Assembly: GCA_946480965.1 (NCBI GenBank)
Contig: CAMLMI010000107.1
Location: forward strand, 1 to 13,095
From: an uncultured Verrucomicrobiales bacterium
GTDB taxonomy: Bacteria; Verrucomicrobiota; Verrucomicrobiae; Limisphaerales; CANJSG01
DNA: 13,095 nucleotides
Direction: 5' to 3'
Part shown: positions 1-9,512 of the stretch, one piece after another
Layout: each line of letters begins with the position of its first letter
Numbering within the stretch: position 1 is the stretch's first letter
Made by a program: the position numbers and the translations under genes
Notes under the pieces: model-generated
What the model saw: the letters and a program-made list of their open reading frames with translations, nothing else
Database searches by the model: none
What the model was told of the DNA's origin: nothing

Positions 1-3285
<3,285 letters not shown>

Positions 3286-3293
3286 ACGGAACG

Positions 3294-3318
3294 GTGAAGG
3301 GGGCCTTCTCCCCCGCGT
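3294..3318. terminator. Possible weak hairpin between convergent genes
   Basis: A G5 run (3299-3303) and a C5 run (3310-3314) flank CCTTCT, and an alternative GAAGG/CCTTC pairing overlaps it. It lies between the convergent kinase and methyltransferase-fold genes, where a shared terminator is expected. There is no good U-tract, so this is tentative. Confidence 0.25.
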
Positions 3319-3347
3319 TTCGAGGTCGCTTGGTCGGGGCCGTTCTT

Positions 3348-4145
3348 TCAGTCGATCCAGGCGCCGACTTCATGGACGCGGTGACGGTGCGGATGCCATT
3401 CGGGAATCGGCGCGATGTCCCAGCGCCAAGTGCGATCCGGAGCGCGGAGCGGCAAACCTTTCAGGACATCCTCGCGGGAAAGTTCTGAGCCGCTGGCGTC
3501 GGTTTCGAGGCGGGCGCAATCGGCCAACAGCACACGGACAGCATCAAGGCGGTCCAGCCAACGCAGGTGGGTTTGAGCGGCGGCCACGGAGCAGGCGTGG
3601 ATGATCGCCGGGCTGTGGTCCGTGTCCGAGAGGCTGGAGGGTGGGACCAGGCCCAGTTGGGAGAGGCAGTTCGCCGAGACCACGAAGTCCGGAGCACCAC
3701 CGGGCGGGGGAAGGGGAGCCGTGTTGCGGAAGATTTCGGGAAGGGAATCGGTTGGCCGCGTTTTCCGTGAGGCGGCGATTCGCTCCAAGGCACCGGTGGC
3801 ATCCCAAAGCGCGCAGACAATGCGATCGGGCAATCGGCGTTGCAGCTTTCGCAACACGGGAGAGATCACCACATCGGCGAGGACCACTTGGTCGAACTGC
3901 TGGGCGAGGGCTGCCACGGGGACGTCCAAAGCGTCGCCCGCGCCGATCACGAGCGCCCGGTGACGGCGGGAACAGCGCGCGGCGGCATCGAGAATGGTTT
4001 CTTGGCAATGCCGGAGATGCGGTTGCCACGCCGGGCCGCAGCGGGAGAACCGACCGAGAATGGCAGCGTGTTCGTGGACCAGACCCAAGCGGCGAGCCGC
4101 GGGCAGAGCCTCGACCCGGAGGGAACGGAGCAATTCTTGGAGCAA
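3348..4145 (-). CDS. Class I SAM-methyltransferase-fold protein, substrate unknown
   Basis: A 265-residue protein. VIGAGDALDVP (residues 66-76) resembles the glycine-rich SAM-binding motif I, followed by strand VVLADV ending in an acidic residue at 91, and DFVVSANCLSQL (153-164) fits the motif IV strand region. This pattern suggests a Rossmann methyltransferase fold; I do not recognise a named family. The C-terminus is conserved-looking (WRWDIAPIPEW, then HRHRVHEVGAW). The start chosen is TTG at 4145, because GGAG stands 6 nt before it and no ATG is available upstream before the in-frame TAG at 4169-4167. That TAG is the stop of the upstream zinc-ribbon gene, so both genes share one frame and are probably translated from one mRNA, with 21 nt between stop and TTG. 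It could instead be a non-catalytic relative; no substrate can be inferred. Confidence 0.75.
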   Translation of the reverse strand: MLQELLRSLRVEALPAARRLGLVHEHAAILGRFSRCGPAWQPHLRHCQETILDAAARCSRRHRALVIGAGDALDVPVAALAQQFDQVVLADVVISPVLRKLQRRLPDRIVCALWDATGALERIAASRKTRPTDSLPEIFRNTAPLPPPGGAPDFVVSANCLSQLGLVPPSSLSDTDHSPAIIHACSVAAAQTHLRWLDRLDAVRVLLADCARLETDASGSELSREDVLKGLPLRAPDRTWRWDIAPIPEWHPHRHRVHEVGAWID

Positions 4146-4166
4146 GCCGGTCTCCGGGTTGGACGG

Positions 4167-4358
4167 CTAGGAGGCGGCGGGCGGAGGCGTGGCGGGCTCG
4201 GCAGCGGTGGAGGCCTTGCCGCCGAGAATCTTGAACATGACGGTGCCACAGGTCGGGCAACGGCCTTTGATCGCCTTGCGGCTGTTCTTCATCGTCTCTT
4301 CAACGGCATCGACGATCTCTTTCCGGGCCTTGCATTTGACGCAGTAACCTTCCGGCAT
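4167..4358 (-). CDS. Small zinc-ribbon protein, DUF5679-like
   Basis: A 63-residue protein with two CxxC pairs, C6/C9 (GYCVKCKAR) and C34/C37 (GRCPTCGTV), around a basic segment with ETMKNSRKAIKG, followed by MFKILGGK and an Ala/Pro-rich tail. The spacing and wording match the DUF5679 family as I know it, a single zinc ribbon of unknown role, possibly nucleic-acid binding. The ATG at 4358 has GGAG 4 nt upstream. It is the first gene of a likely two-gene unit with the methyltransferase-fold gene and is divergent from the small basic protein gene. The function is not established; zinc binding is inferred from the four cysteines. Confidence 0.85.
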   Translation of the reverse strand: MPEGYCVKCKARKEIVDAVEETMKNSRKAIKGRCPTCGTVMFKILGGKASTAAEPATPPPAAS

Positions 4359-4575
4359 AGCACTCCGCCCGTGGGCCGGACCTCATGTCCGGCGCGGGGC
4401 TTGGAAAGACTACGGGCCGAGCCAAATGAGCGTCAACCGGGAAGCCCGGATGAAGGAGTTGTCCGGATTTCAAATGATTGATTAAAAGGGCTTTGCGCGA
4501 TTGTGACTTCGCTGGTTCGCCGCCAGAGCCGTCGTGTGGGCCGCAATCGGTGCCAACCTCGGCCACAATAACCTG

Positions 4576-4603
4576 TTGCAATCCCGTTGTTGCGTGATAC
4601 AAC
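4576..4603 (+). promoter_or_regulatory. Candidate sigma70-type promoter for the small basic protein gene
   Basis: TTGCAA (4576-4581) is followed after 16 nt by TACAAC (4598-4603), preceded by TGA as in an extended -10 element. It would start transcription near 4610, about 37 nt before the ATG at 4647. The match is imperfect and the assignment is from sequence alone. The rest of the 4359-4646 divergent spacer is comparatively AT-rich around 4470-4490 and shows no other feature. Confidence 0.3.
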
Positions 4604-4646
4604 CCGCGTCCGCTCAAAGTCGGGCGGACAACCTTTTCAGCAGAAC

Positions 4647-4802
4647 ATGTCACAGCATCGTAGTCTTAGGGCCGCCAGCGGCTCTGGAAAAAAGCGGAAC
4701 GTGCTCAAGCGATTCGAGCGCGTTGAACTTCTGGGCAAGCGCGGCCAGTGGAAAACCGGCGACCGGGTCACCGGCCTCCGCAAGACCAAGCCCGAGGAAT
4801 AG
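4647..4802 (+). CDS. Small basic protein of the Chlamydiae/Verrucomicrobia family
   Basis: A 51-residue, strongly basic protein. The core KKRNVLKRFERVELLGKRG (residues 15-33) followed by WKTGDRVTGLRKTKPE is the signature of the small basic protein family described from Chlamydiae and Verrucomicrobia (TIGR04137, as I recall). The ATG at 4647 gives the family's usual start MSxHxS; the frame is open further up to 4587 but that extension does not look like the family. No clear Shine-Dalgarno is visible. It is a stand-alone gene, with a candidate promoter upstream and a very strong terminator 28 nt after the stop, which suggests high expression. The charge and size suggest a nucleic-acid or ribosome-associated role, but this is inference; no function is known to me. 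Confidence 0.9.
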   Translation: MSQHRSLRAASGSGKKRNVLKRFERVELLGKRGQWKTGDRVTGLRKTKPEE

Positions 4803-4829
4803 TCCCGGGTTCGCGACGGATCTTTCAGC

Positions 4830-4870
4830 AAAGGCGCGGAACGTATTCCCGTTCCGCGCCTTTCCTTTTT
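4830..4870 (+). terminator. Strong intrinsic terminator after the small basic protein gene
   Basis: A perfect 14-bp stem, AAAGGCGCGGAACG (4830-4843) pairing with CGTTCCGCGCCTTT (4850-4863), closes a 6-nt loop and is followed by CCTTTTT. This is a textbook rho-independent terminator for the upstream gene and ends only 10 nt before the GTG of the next gene. Confidence 0.93.
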
Positions 4871-4880
4871 CCCGGGGGCT

Positions 4881-5327
4881 GTGCAAGTTCGCGCCGGGTT
4901 GCCGGTTCCGCTGGACCACACCCATCCTACTTTGAGCGCATCGAGCGACATTCTGGAGCTGCCTGGATTGAGGGTGACGGTGGACCGGCTGGTCTATAGG
5001 CCCAACGACGACCAATCCCCGGACCGGCCGCATTGCTTCATCTACTTCATCACGATCCACAACGAGTCGCCGGTCGCGGTGACGATCAAGGGCCGCAAGT
5101 GGGTCGTGACGGACGCCGAGGGCGAAGTGACCGCCGTGGAGGGCGATGGTGTGGTCGGGCAGAATCCCTGCATCCCGCCGGGCGAGCGCTTCACCTACAA
5201 TTCCTTCCACCTGCTCGATTCCCTCTTCGCCGTCGCGCGCGGCAGCTATCTGGGCATCGACGAACAGGGGCGCAAGGTGCTGGTGCGCATTCCCGCCTTT
5301 GAAATGCGGGTGCCGGAACGCAAGTAG
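4881..5327 (+). CDS. apaG: ApaG-domain protein (DUF525)
   Basis: A protein of 148 residues from the GTG at 4881. Matches to the ApaG beta-sandwich: LRVTVDRLVY (30-39), FIYFITIHNES (53-63), GRKWVVTDAEG (71-81), GDGVVGQNPCIPPGE (88-102), the GSYLG segment (121-125) and the terminal IPAFEM (137-142). ApaG proteins are usually about 125 residues, so the start is uncertain: GTG 4881 has a G-rich stretch before it but lies right behind the terminator, while TTG 4932 would give 131 residues, closer to the family norm. ApaG has been linked to Co2+/Mg2+ resistance in enterobacteria, and the same fold occurs in eukaryotic F-box proteins; its biochemical role is unclear. It appears to be transcribed apart from the upstream gene because of the intervening terminator. 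Confidence 0.9.
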   Translation: MQVRAGLPVPLDHTHPTLSASSDILELPGLRVTVDRLVYRPNDDQSPDRPHCFIYFITIHNESPVAVTIKGRKWVVTDAEGEVTAVEGDGVVGQNPCIPPGERFTYNSFHLLDSLFAVARGSYLGIDEQGRKVLVRIPAFEMRVPERK

Positions 5328-5376
5328 CCGCAATTCGTTAAGGTTGCAGGGATCGGGGGAAAGAACCGGAAAGAAG

Positions 5377-5453
5377 TGGTGCACCCGTCAGGAGTCGAAC
5401 CTGAAACCTTCTGATTCGTAGTCAGATGCTCTATCCAATTGAGCTACGGGTGC
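5377..5453 (-). tRNA. tRNA-Arg (anticodon ACG), CCA encoded
   Basis: Read on the minus strand: acceptor GCACCCG pairs with CGGGTGC, D arm GCTC/GAGC, anticodon stem TCTGA/TCAGA with loop CTACGAA, T arm TCAGG-TTCGACT-CCTGA, discriminator A and encoded CCA (5379-5377). The anticodon ACG is at 5419-5417 and decodes CGN Arg codons after A34-to-inosine editing. All stems are fully paired, so it should be functional. No flanking direct repeat indicating an integrated element was noticed. Confidence 0.97.
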
Positions 5454-5467
5454 AACCGAGGGCGTGG

Positions 5468-5497
5468 AAGGTAGCGGTCCTCCCGGAAACTGTGCAA
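5468..5497 (-). promoter_or_regulatory. Candidate promoter for tRNA-Arg
   Basis: On the minus strand TTGCAC (5497-5492) and TACCTT (5473-5468) are separated by 18 nt, placing a start a few bases before the mature tRNA 5' end at 5453. The hexamers match sigma70 consensus moderately, and the position is sensible. Confidence 0.35.
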
Positions 5498-5568
5498 GCA
5501 CGTTTTCTGGAAGTTGGCGATGAACGCAGAGGGAATCGCGAAGCGTAGAGGTGGTTCCAAGTGCGGGG

Positions 5569-5595
5569 TTGAAAATTAACACGCACACGTATAAT
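5569..5595 (+). promoter_or_regulatory. Candidate promoter of the MFS gene, implying a near-leaderless mRNA
   Basis: A perfect TATAAT (5590-5595) lies only 10 nt before the ATG at 5606, with TTGAAA (5569-5574) 15 nt upstream. A start at the normal distance from this -10 would fall about 3-5 nt before the ATG, leaving no room for a ribosome-binding site, and none is visible. The 15-nt spacer is shorter than optimal. Confidence 0.4.
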
Positions 5596-5605
5596 TCTCC
5601 CGCCC

Positions 5606-7120
5606 ATGAATTCTTCCCCGACCGCCGGCGGGTTGACCCGGACCCAATGGCTCATCTGCATCATCGCGGCCATCGGCTTCGCGTTCGACATCTACGAGCT
5701 GCTGATGCTGCCGTTGATCATCAAGCCTGCGATGGCCGCATTGAGTGGGCCGCTGATCGAGCAACTGGTGGCGGGAGGCATGGCGCGGCCCGAAGCGATC
5801 GCGAGCTTCGCGCCGGGCGGGGAAAACTACGTGTCGTGGGCGCGGACGTTGTTCTTCGTGCCCGCGTTGGCCGGCGGCGTGTTCGGTCTGCTCGGTGGCT
5901 ATCTGACAGACCGTCTTGGACGTCGCCGGGTGCTGACCTTCAGCATCCTCCTGTATGCGTTCTCGGCGATGGCGGCCGGTTTCGCCACTTCGCTGAACCA
6001 GCTCCTTTTCTTCCGTTGCCTGGTCTTCATCGGCGTGTGCGTCGAATTCGTCGCGGCCGTGGCGTGGTTGGCCGAGTTGTTCCCCGATCCGACACGGCGC
6101 GAAAAGGTGCTGGGCTACACCCAGGCGTTTTCTTCCATCGGCGGTTTGCTGGTGGGCGTGGCCGCGGCGGTCGCCGCCAAGATCGCGCTGGATCTGCCCG
6201 CGATCTATGGCGGGCACGAAGCGTGGCGCTACACGCTGATCTCGGGCGTCATCCCCGCGATTCCGCTGATCTTGATCCGTCCCTTCCTGCCGGAATCGCC
6301 GGTGTGGGCGCAGAAGAAGGCGTCCGGCAAGCTGCGCCGTCCCAGCATCGGCGAGCTGTTCAATCCCGAGCTCCGTCGCACGACGATCGTCACCACATTG
6401 GTCTTCGCGGCCAGCTACGGCTTGGCTTTCGGCGCGATCCAGCAGTTGCCGCAGATCCTCGGAGCCCAGGCGGTGGGAACCCCCGCAGAGCGTGGCCATC
6501 CGGCGATGATCGCCGCCGCCAAGACGGCCGTGTCCAACGCCGTGGCCAAAGCCCAGGCCGAGGGACAGCCCGAACCCACTCCGGCGCAGAGGCGCCAGAT
6601 CGCGGGCAATGCCAACGACGCCGCCGTGGCCCACGTGACCATTCTCCAGGAAATCGGCGGATTGGTCGGACGCTTCGCCCTCGCGGTGCTGGCCGTGCGG
6701 ATCCTCAGCCGCCGGACGCTGCTCCGCGTCTTCCAGATTCCGGCGATGATCATCGTGCCGCTGCTCTTCTGGTGGATCTCGACCGCGTTGAAACAGGCGG
6801 ATTCGCTGCCGATCATCCAGATCGGCATCTTCGTCGCGGGATTGTTCACCGTCGCCCAGTTCAGTTTCTGGGGGAACTACATCCCGCTGGTCTTCCCGGT
6901 GCATCTGCGCGGCACGGGCGAGAGCTTCGCGGCGAACATCGGTGGCCGCGTCATCGGCACGGCGGCGGCGTGGTTCACCATCACGCTCTCGGAGAGCAAG
7001 CCGCCTAGCCAGGAGAAGATGGCCGTCATGGCCGCGCTCGTGGCCGGTGTCTATGCCCTCATGGGCGTGGTGCTGACCCGTTGGTTGCCCGAGCCGAAGG
7101 CCGGAGCGCACGAGGAGTGA
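5606..7120 (+). CDS. MFS transporter, 12 TM helices, substrate unknown
   Basis: A 504-residue inner-membrane carrier. I count twelve hydrophobic helices (about 15-39, 79-100, 109-127, 132-158, 170-192, 208-227, 259-283, 347-368, 372-392, 401-430, 438-461 and 471-494). The cytoplasmic TM2-TM3 loop has the MFS motif A, GYLTDRLGRRR (99-109), and PESPVW (229-234) after TM6 resembles sugar/organic-acid porters. The length exceeds the usual 400-450 because of a hydrophilic insert of about 60 residues between TM7 and TM8 (287-345, Ala/Gln-rich, helical-looking) and a long TM1-TM2 loop (40-78), both predicted to face the periplasm. The ATG at 5606 follows a possible leaderless promoter. The next gene, a secreted hydrolase, begins 7 nt after the stop, so the transporter may import a product of that enzyme (inference). 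Confidence 0.93.
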   Translation: MNSSPTAGGLTRTQWLICIIAAIGFAFDIYELLMLPLIIKPAMAALSGPLIEQLVAGGMARPEAIASFAPGGENYVSWARTLFFVPALAGGVFGLLGGYLTDRLGRRRVLTFSILLYAFSAMAAGFATSLNQLLFFRCLVFIGVCVEFVAAVAWLAELFPDPTRREKVLGYTQAFSSIGGLLVGVAAAVAAKIALDLPAIYGGHEAWRYTLISGVIPAIPLILIRPFLPESPVWAQKKASGKLRRPSIGELFNPELRRTTIVTTLVFAASYGLAFGAIQQLPQILGAQAVGTPAERGHPAMIAAAKTAVSNAVAKAQAEGQPEPTPAQRRQIAGNANDAAVAHVTILQEIGGLVGRFALAVLAVRILSRRTLLRVFQIPAMIIVPLLFWWISTALKQADSLPIIQIGIFVAGLFTVAQFSFWGNYIPLVFPVHLRGTGESFAANIGGRVIGTAAAWFTITLSESKPPSQEKMAVMAALVAGVYALMGVVLTRWLPEPKAGAHEE

Positions 7121-7127
7121 CGGAGCC

Positions 7128-8291
7128 GTGCCGTTTCCGGTTCGCGTCGCTGGGGCGAGAAGGCGAGTCGCCCTCGCCATCTGCGGCTGCCTTGCGCTGC
7201 TGCTCGGGCTTTGTCCCGGAAGCCTCCGGGGCGAAGGTTTCTCGCTGCTCAACTACAACGTCCACGGCAACAGCGTGGACGATTGGAGCACGAATTCGCC
7301 GCAGGTCCGCGCCATCGGCCGACAGGTCCAACATCTCCGGCCGGACGTTCTGACCCTCCAAGAGATCCCGTTCCCGCTCTCCTGGGAAATGACGAACTTC
7401 GTGGCCGCGTTCCTCCCCGGCTACCACTTGGCGGCGAACTCCGGGACCGATGGCTACATCCGCAGCGTGATCCTCAGTCGCCATCCGATCATCCGTTCGG
7501 CCAAGTGGCTCGACGGCGTCAGCCTCGCGGCTTTTGGCAACGACGGGCGCTTCACGCGCGACCTGTTCGAGGCCGAGATCGCCGTGCCAGGGTTGAGCCA
7601 GCCGCTGCACGTCTTCACCACCCATCTCAAGTCCGGCCAGGACTCGGCCTCCGCCGCGCGCCGAGGGGCCGAAGCCCGGGCCATCTCCAACTTCTTCGCC
7701 ACCGTCTTCCTGCCGCAACACCCGCGCCGCCCCTACGTGCTGACGGGCGACATGAACGAAGACGTGGACCAACCGCCCTCGGCCACGGGACAGCCCTTCG
7801 CGAGCCTGGCTTCGAGCGGAACCAATCTCCGGATGACCGCGCCGGTCGATCCGGCGAATGGCAACAGCCGGACCTTTTCCACCCGCACCGCACAGTTGAG
7901 CCGGCGCTACGACTACATCCTGCCCTGCGGGCTGCTCGCGACGAACGTCCTGTCTTCGGCGGTGTTCCGCACCGACACGCTGACGGGCGACATCGCTCCG
8001 CTGTTGTCCACCGACAGCGAAACCGCCTCGGACCATTTGCCGGTCTGGATGGTCTTCCGCGATCCCTACGAAAGCCCCATGCGGATCACGCCCTTCTTGC
8101 TGGCCCAAGGCTCGCTCCGGCTCGTTTGGGATTCGGTGCCGGGTGGCCTCTATCGGATCGAAAGCTCCACGAACCTGACGCACTGGTCCGAGATCGCTGC
8201 CGGCCTCGAAGCGACCGGCGAACATGCGGCCTTCACGGTCGAGGCGGTGCGGCCGACGACGGTCTTCCGCATCCGGCTGGGTCAACCGTAG
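7128..8291 (+). CDS. Secreted endonuclease/exonuclease/phosphatase-family hydrolase with C-terminal beta module
   Basis: A 387-residue protein starting at GTG 7128, with AGGAG (7113-7117) 10 nt upstream inside the end of the transporter gene. Residues 1-36 look like a signal peptide (RRR, then a hydrophobic core and small residues). The DNase I-like fold motifs are all present: LLNYNVHG (40-47), LQEI with metal-binding E79, TTHLKSG with H166, GDMNED with D208 and N210, YDYIL with D262, and SDHLPV with the catalytic D302-H303. The enzyme should therefore be an active metal-dependent phosphodiesterase or phosphatase outside the cytoplasm; nucleic acid, phospholipid or sugar-phosphate substrates are all possible. 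Residues about 325-385 add a small beta domain with LYRIESSTNLTHWSEI, a module frequent in verrucomicrobial secreted proteins. It probably shares an mRNA with the MFS transporter. Confidence 0.9.
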   Translation: MPFPVRVAGARRRVALAICGCLALLLGLCPGSLRGEGFSLLNYNVHGNSVDDWSTNSPQVRAIGRQVQHLRPDVLTLQEIPFPLSWEMTNFVAAFLPGYHLAANSGTDGYIRSVILSRHPIIRSAKWLDGVSLAAFGNDGRFTRDLFEAEIAVPGLSQPLHVFTTHLKSGQDSASAARRGAEARAISNFFATVFLPQHPRRPYVLTGDMNEDVDQPPSATGQPFASLASSGTNLRMTAPVDPANGNSRTFSTRTAQLSRRYDYILPCGLLATNVLSSAVFRTDTLTGDIAPLLSTDSETASDHLPVWMVFRDPYESPMRITPFLLAQGSLRLVWDSVPGGLYRIESSTNLTHWSEIAAGLEATGEHAAFTVEAVRPTTVFRIRLGQP

Positions 8292-8429
8292 CTTCGCGAT
8301 GCGACGGAGCGCGGAAGCAACCGCCCCAGAGATCCGTCGGTTCCGGCCGAGAACACAGGACGGCTTTAGGGCGGGTTCGCCAACGCGGCGTTCGACCTGT
8401 CTCCGACTAAGTGGTCATCCGGACAGGCT

Positions 8430-8933
8430 CTACGCTCTGGGCTCATCGATGGCGGTGGGGCGGGGAGAGTCGGGAGGCGGTGGCTGCGCCAGTGCGGACT
8501 CGATCCTGACGGTGCGGTTGGCGAGATGGACCTCGCGGAGGAAGAACCCGAGGCCCGCCACGAGCGAGAGGCTCGCGCAGGTGAAGATGACGCCCTCCAG
8601 CCACTTGAGCGGCAGCTTCAGCAGCGCCTCCAGGAAGAGCAGCACGATCACTAGGCAGACCAGCAGCGCCGAGAGGGTGCAGGCGGTGATCGCCGCGCTG
8701 GCGAAATGACGCCGGCGCTCCAGGCTGAGGAGCTCGGTCATGCGCTTCTCCGCCGGGACGACCGTCATGCCCAACGGCGATTCCACCAGGAACCGGCCTC
8801 GATCCACGATGCGGGAAAGCCGTCCCGCCATCACGTTGAGCAGCCCGGCGATGCCGGTGAGCAGGAAGACCGGGGCCAGCGCCAACTGGATGGCGTGGCC
8901 GACATCGAGGGACAGGCCGGACGGAGTGTTCAC
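8430..8933 (-). CDS. DUF2721-family membrane protein
   Basis: A 167-residue protein with three predicted helices (about 12-37, 78-103 and 113-133). The first helix and the following IQLALAPVFLLTGIAGLLN...GRLSRIVDR segment match the DUF2721 family as I know it; the basic segment with RIVDRGRFLVE is typical. The start chosen is GTG 8933, which gives the family's usual N-terminus (about 10 residues before the first helix) and overlaps the stop of the preceding 42-codon ORF as GTGA. The frame is open further upstream to 9110, but that stretch is Arg-rich out-of-frame translation of the neighbouring genes. The C-terminal tail (148-167) is Pro-rich and cytoplasmic or disordered. It is the last gene of a coupled three-gene unit. 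The function is unknown. Confidence 0.85.
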   Translation of the reverse strand: MNTPSGLSLDVGHAIQLALAPVFLLTGIAGLLNVMAGRLSRIVDRGRFLVESPLGMTVVPAEKRMTELLSLERRRHFASAAITACTLSALLVCLVIVLLFLEALLKLPLKWLEGVIFTCASLSLVAGLGFFLREVHLANRTVRIESALAQPPPPDSPRPTAIDEPRA

Positions 8934-9058
8934 AGGATTGGTCGCGCGTCCTTCCGTCCAAGCGCCGCTCGGCGCATCGGCTCGGCGGAAGGCGGGCCGC
9001 CGGGACCGGACACGAAATCGTCGCCGGTGGCGAGCTTGAAGCGGGAGCGGCCCGTCAT
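8930..9058 (-). CDS. 42-residue ORF coupled by start/stop overlaps to both neighbours
   Basis: This small ORF starts at ATG 9058, whose bases overlap the TGA of the upstream membrane-protein gene (ATGA), and ends with a TGA (8932-8930) overlapping the GTG of the DUF2721 gene (GTGA). The product begins MTGRSRFKLATGDDFVSG, continues with a Gly/Pro stretch and ends RRAALGRKDARPIL; it is basic, without a membrane segment or cysteines. I do not recognise a family. The double overlap fills exactly the gap between two otherwise separated genes, which argues for real translation, either for the peptide itself or as a coupling device that keeps ribosomes moving to the DUF2721 start. It could still be a chance open frame in GC-rich DNA. 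Confidence 0.5.
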   Translation of the reverse strand: MTGRSRFKLATGDDFVSGPGGPPSAEPMRRAALGRKDARPIL

Positions 9059-9381
9059 CGCCGCCGCCACAGGAACCAGAGATGGAACGCCGCGCCCCAG
9101 AGCAGGCCATTGAACAGCGTCAACGCGCCCAGCCCGCCGGCGGGCAGCGATTCGCCGGGCCACAGCAGCCGCAGCGCGAGCCGGGGCAGCACCAGCAGCC
9201 ATTCCACCCACATCAGGCCCGCGATCACCGGGTCCGAACGCGGGCCGATCAATGGCAACCGGGCGATCAGCTCCATCGCGAACCGCACCAGCTCCAGCAG
9301 CAGCCAATGCCCGGCGGCCCAGAAAAGCACGAGCCACAGCCGGAGCGGCCGGGAGGGTTTGGAGGGTGGCGAGTCGGGCAT
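9055..9381 (-). CDS. Small membrane protein, unknown family
   Basis: A 108-residue protein with a short polar N-terminus (MPDSPPSKPSRP), three predicted helices (about 13-41, 51-73 and 80-104, Trp/Leu-rich) and a terminal RRR. I recognise no named family. The ATG at 9381 is the only sensible start; a weak GAAG lies just before it. It is the first gene of the unit that continues with the 42-codon ORF and the DUF2721 protein, so a shared role at the membrane is likely. It is divergent from the gene at 9513, with a 131-nt spacer. Confidence 0.7.
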   Translation of the reverse strand: MPDSPPSKPSRPLRLWLVLFWAAGHWLLLELVRFAMELIARLPLIGPRSDPVIAGLMWVEWLLVLPRLALRLLWPGESLPAGGLGALTLFNGLLWGAAFHLWFLWRRR

Positions 9382-9512
9382 CGGCTTCGCGAAGGTTCGG
9401 GAAGAAGTCGCTCCGAACCCCGGAACCTTGCAACCGCATTTCCGCTTTTGCGCGAAAGGCGGGCTTGGTGTTGTGTCCGGGACCGGGCCGTTCCAACATC
9501 CCGACCATCGAC

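Noticed and set aside
5377..5453. tRNA-Arg as the integration site of a mobile element
   Set aside because: No duplicated tRNA 3' end or integrase next to it; the recombinase gene is 6 kb away and looks like chromosomal XerD.
5576..7252. 558-codon minus-strand frame opposite the MFS gene, and a 485-codon plus-strand frame
   Set aside because: Low-complexity Arg/Gly/Asp/His-rich translation without motifs; the sense-strand transporter is clear.
8396..8427. CCTGTC/GACAGG inverted repeat between convergent genes as a terminator or repeat relic
   Set aside because: Only 6 bp with a 20-nt loop and no T-run; could be an eroded repeat but the evidence is too weak.
9394..9419. GGTTCGG/CCGAACC inverted repeat upstream of the small membrane protein gene as an operator
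   Set aside because: A 7-bp repeat with a 12-nt spacer is expected several times by chance in a window this size.
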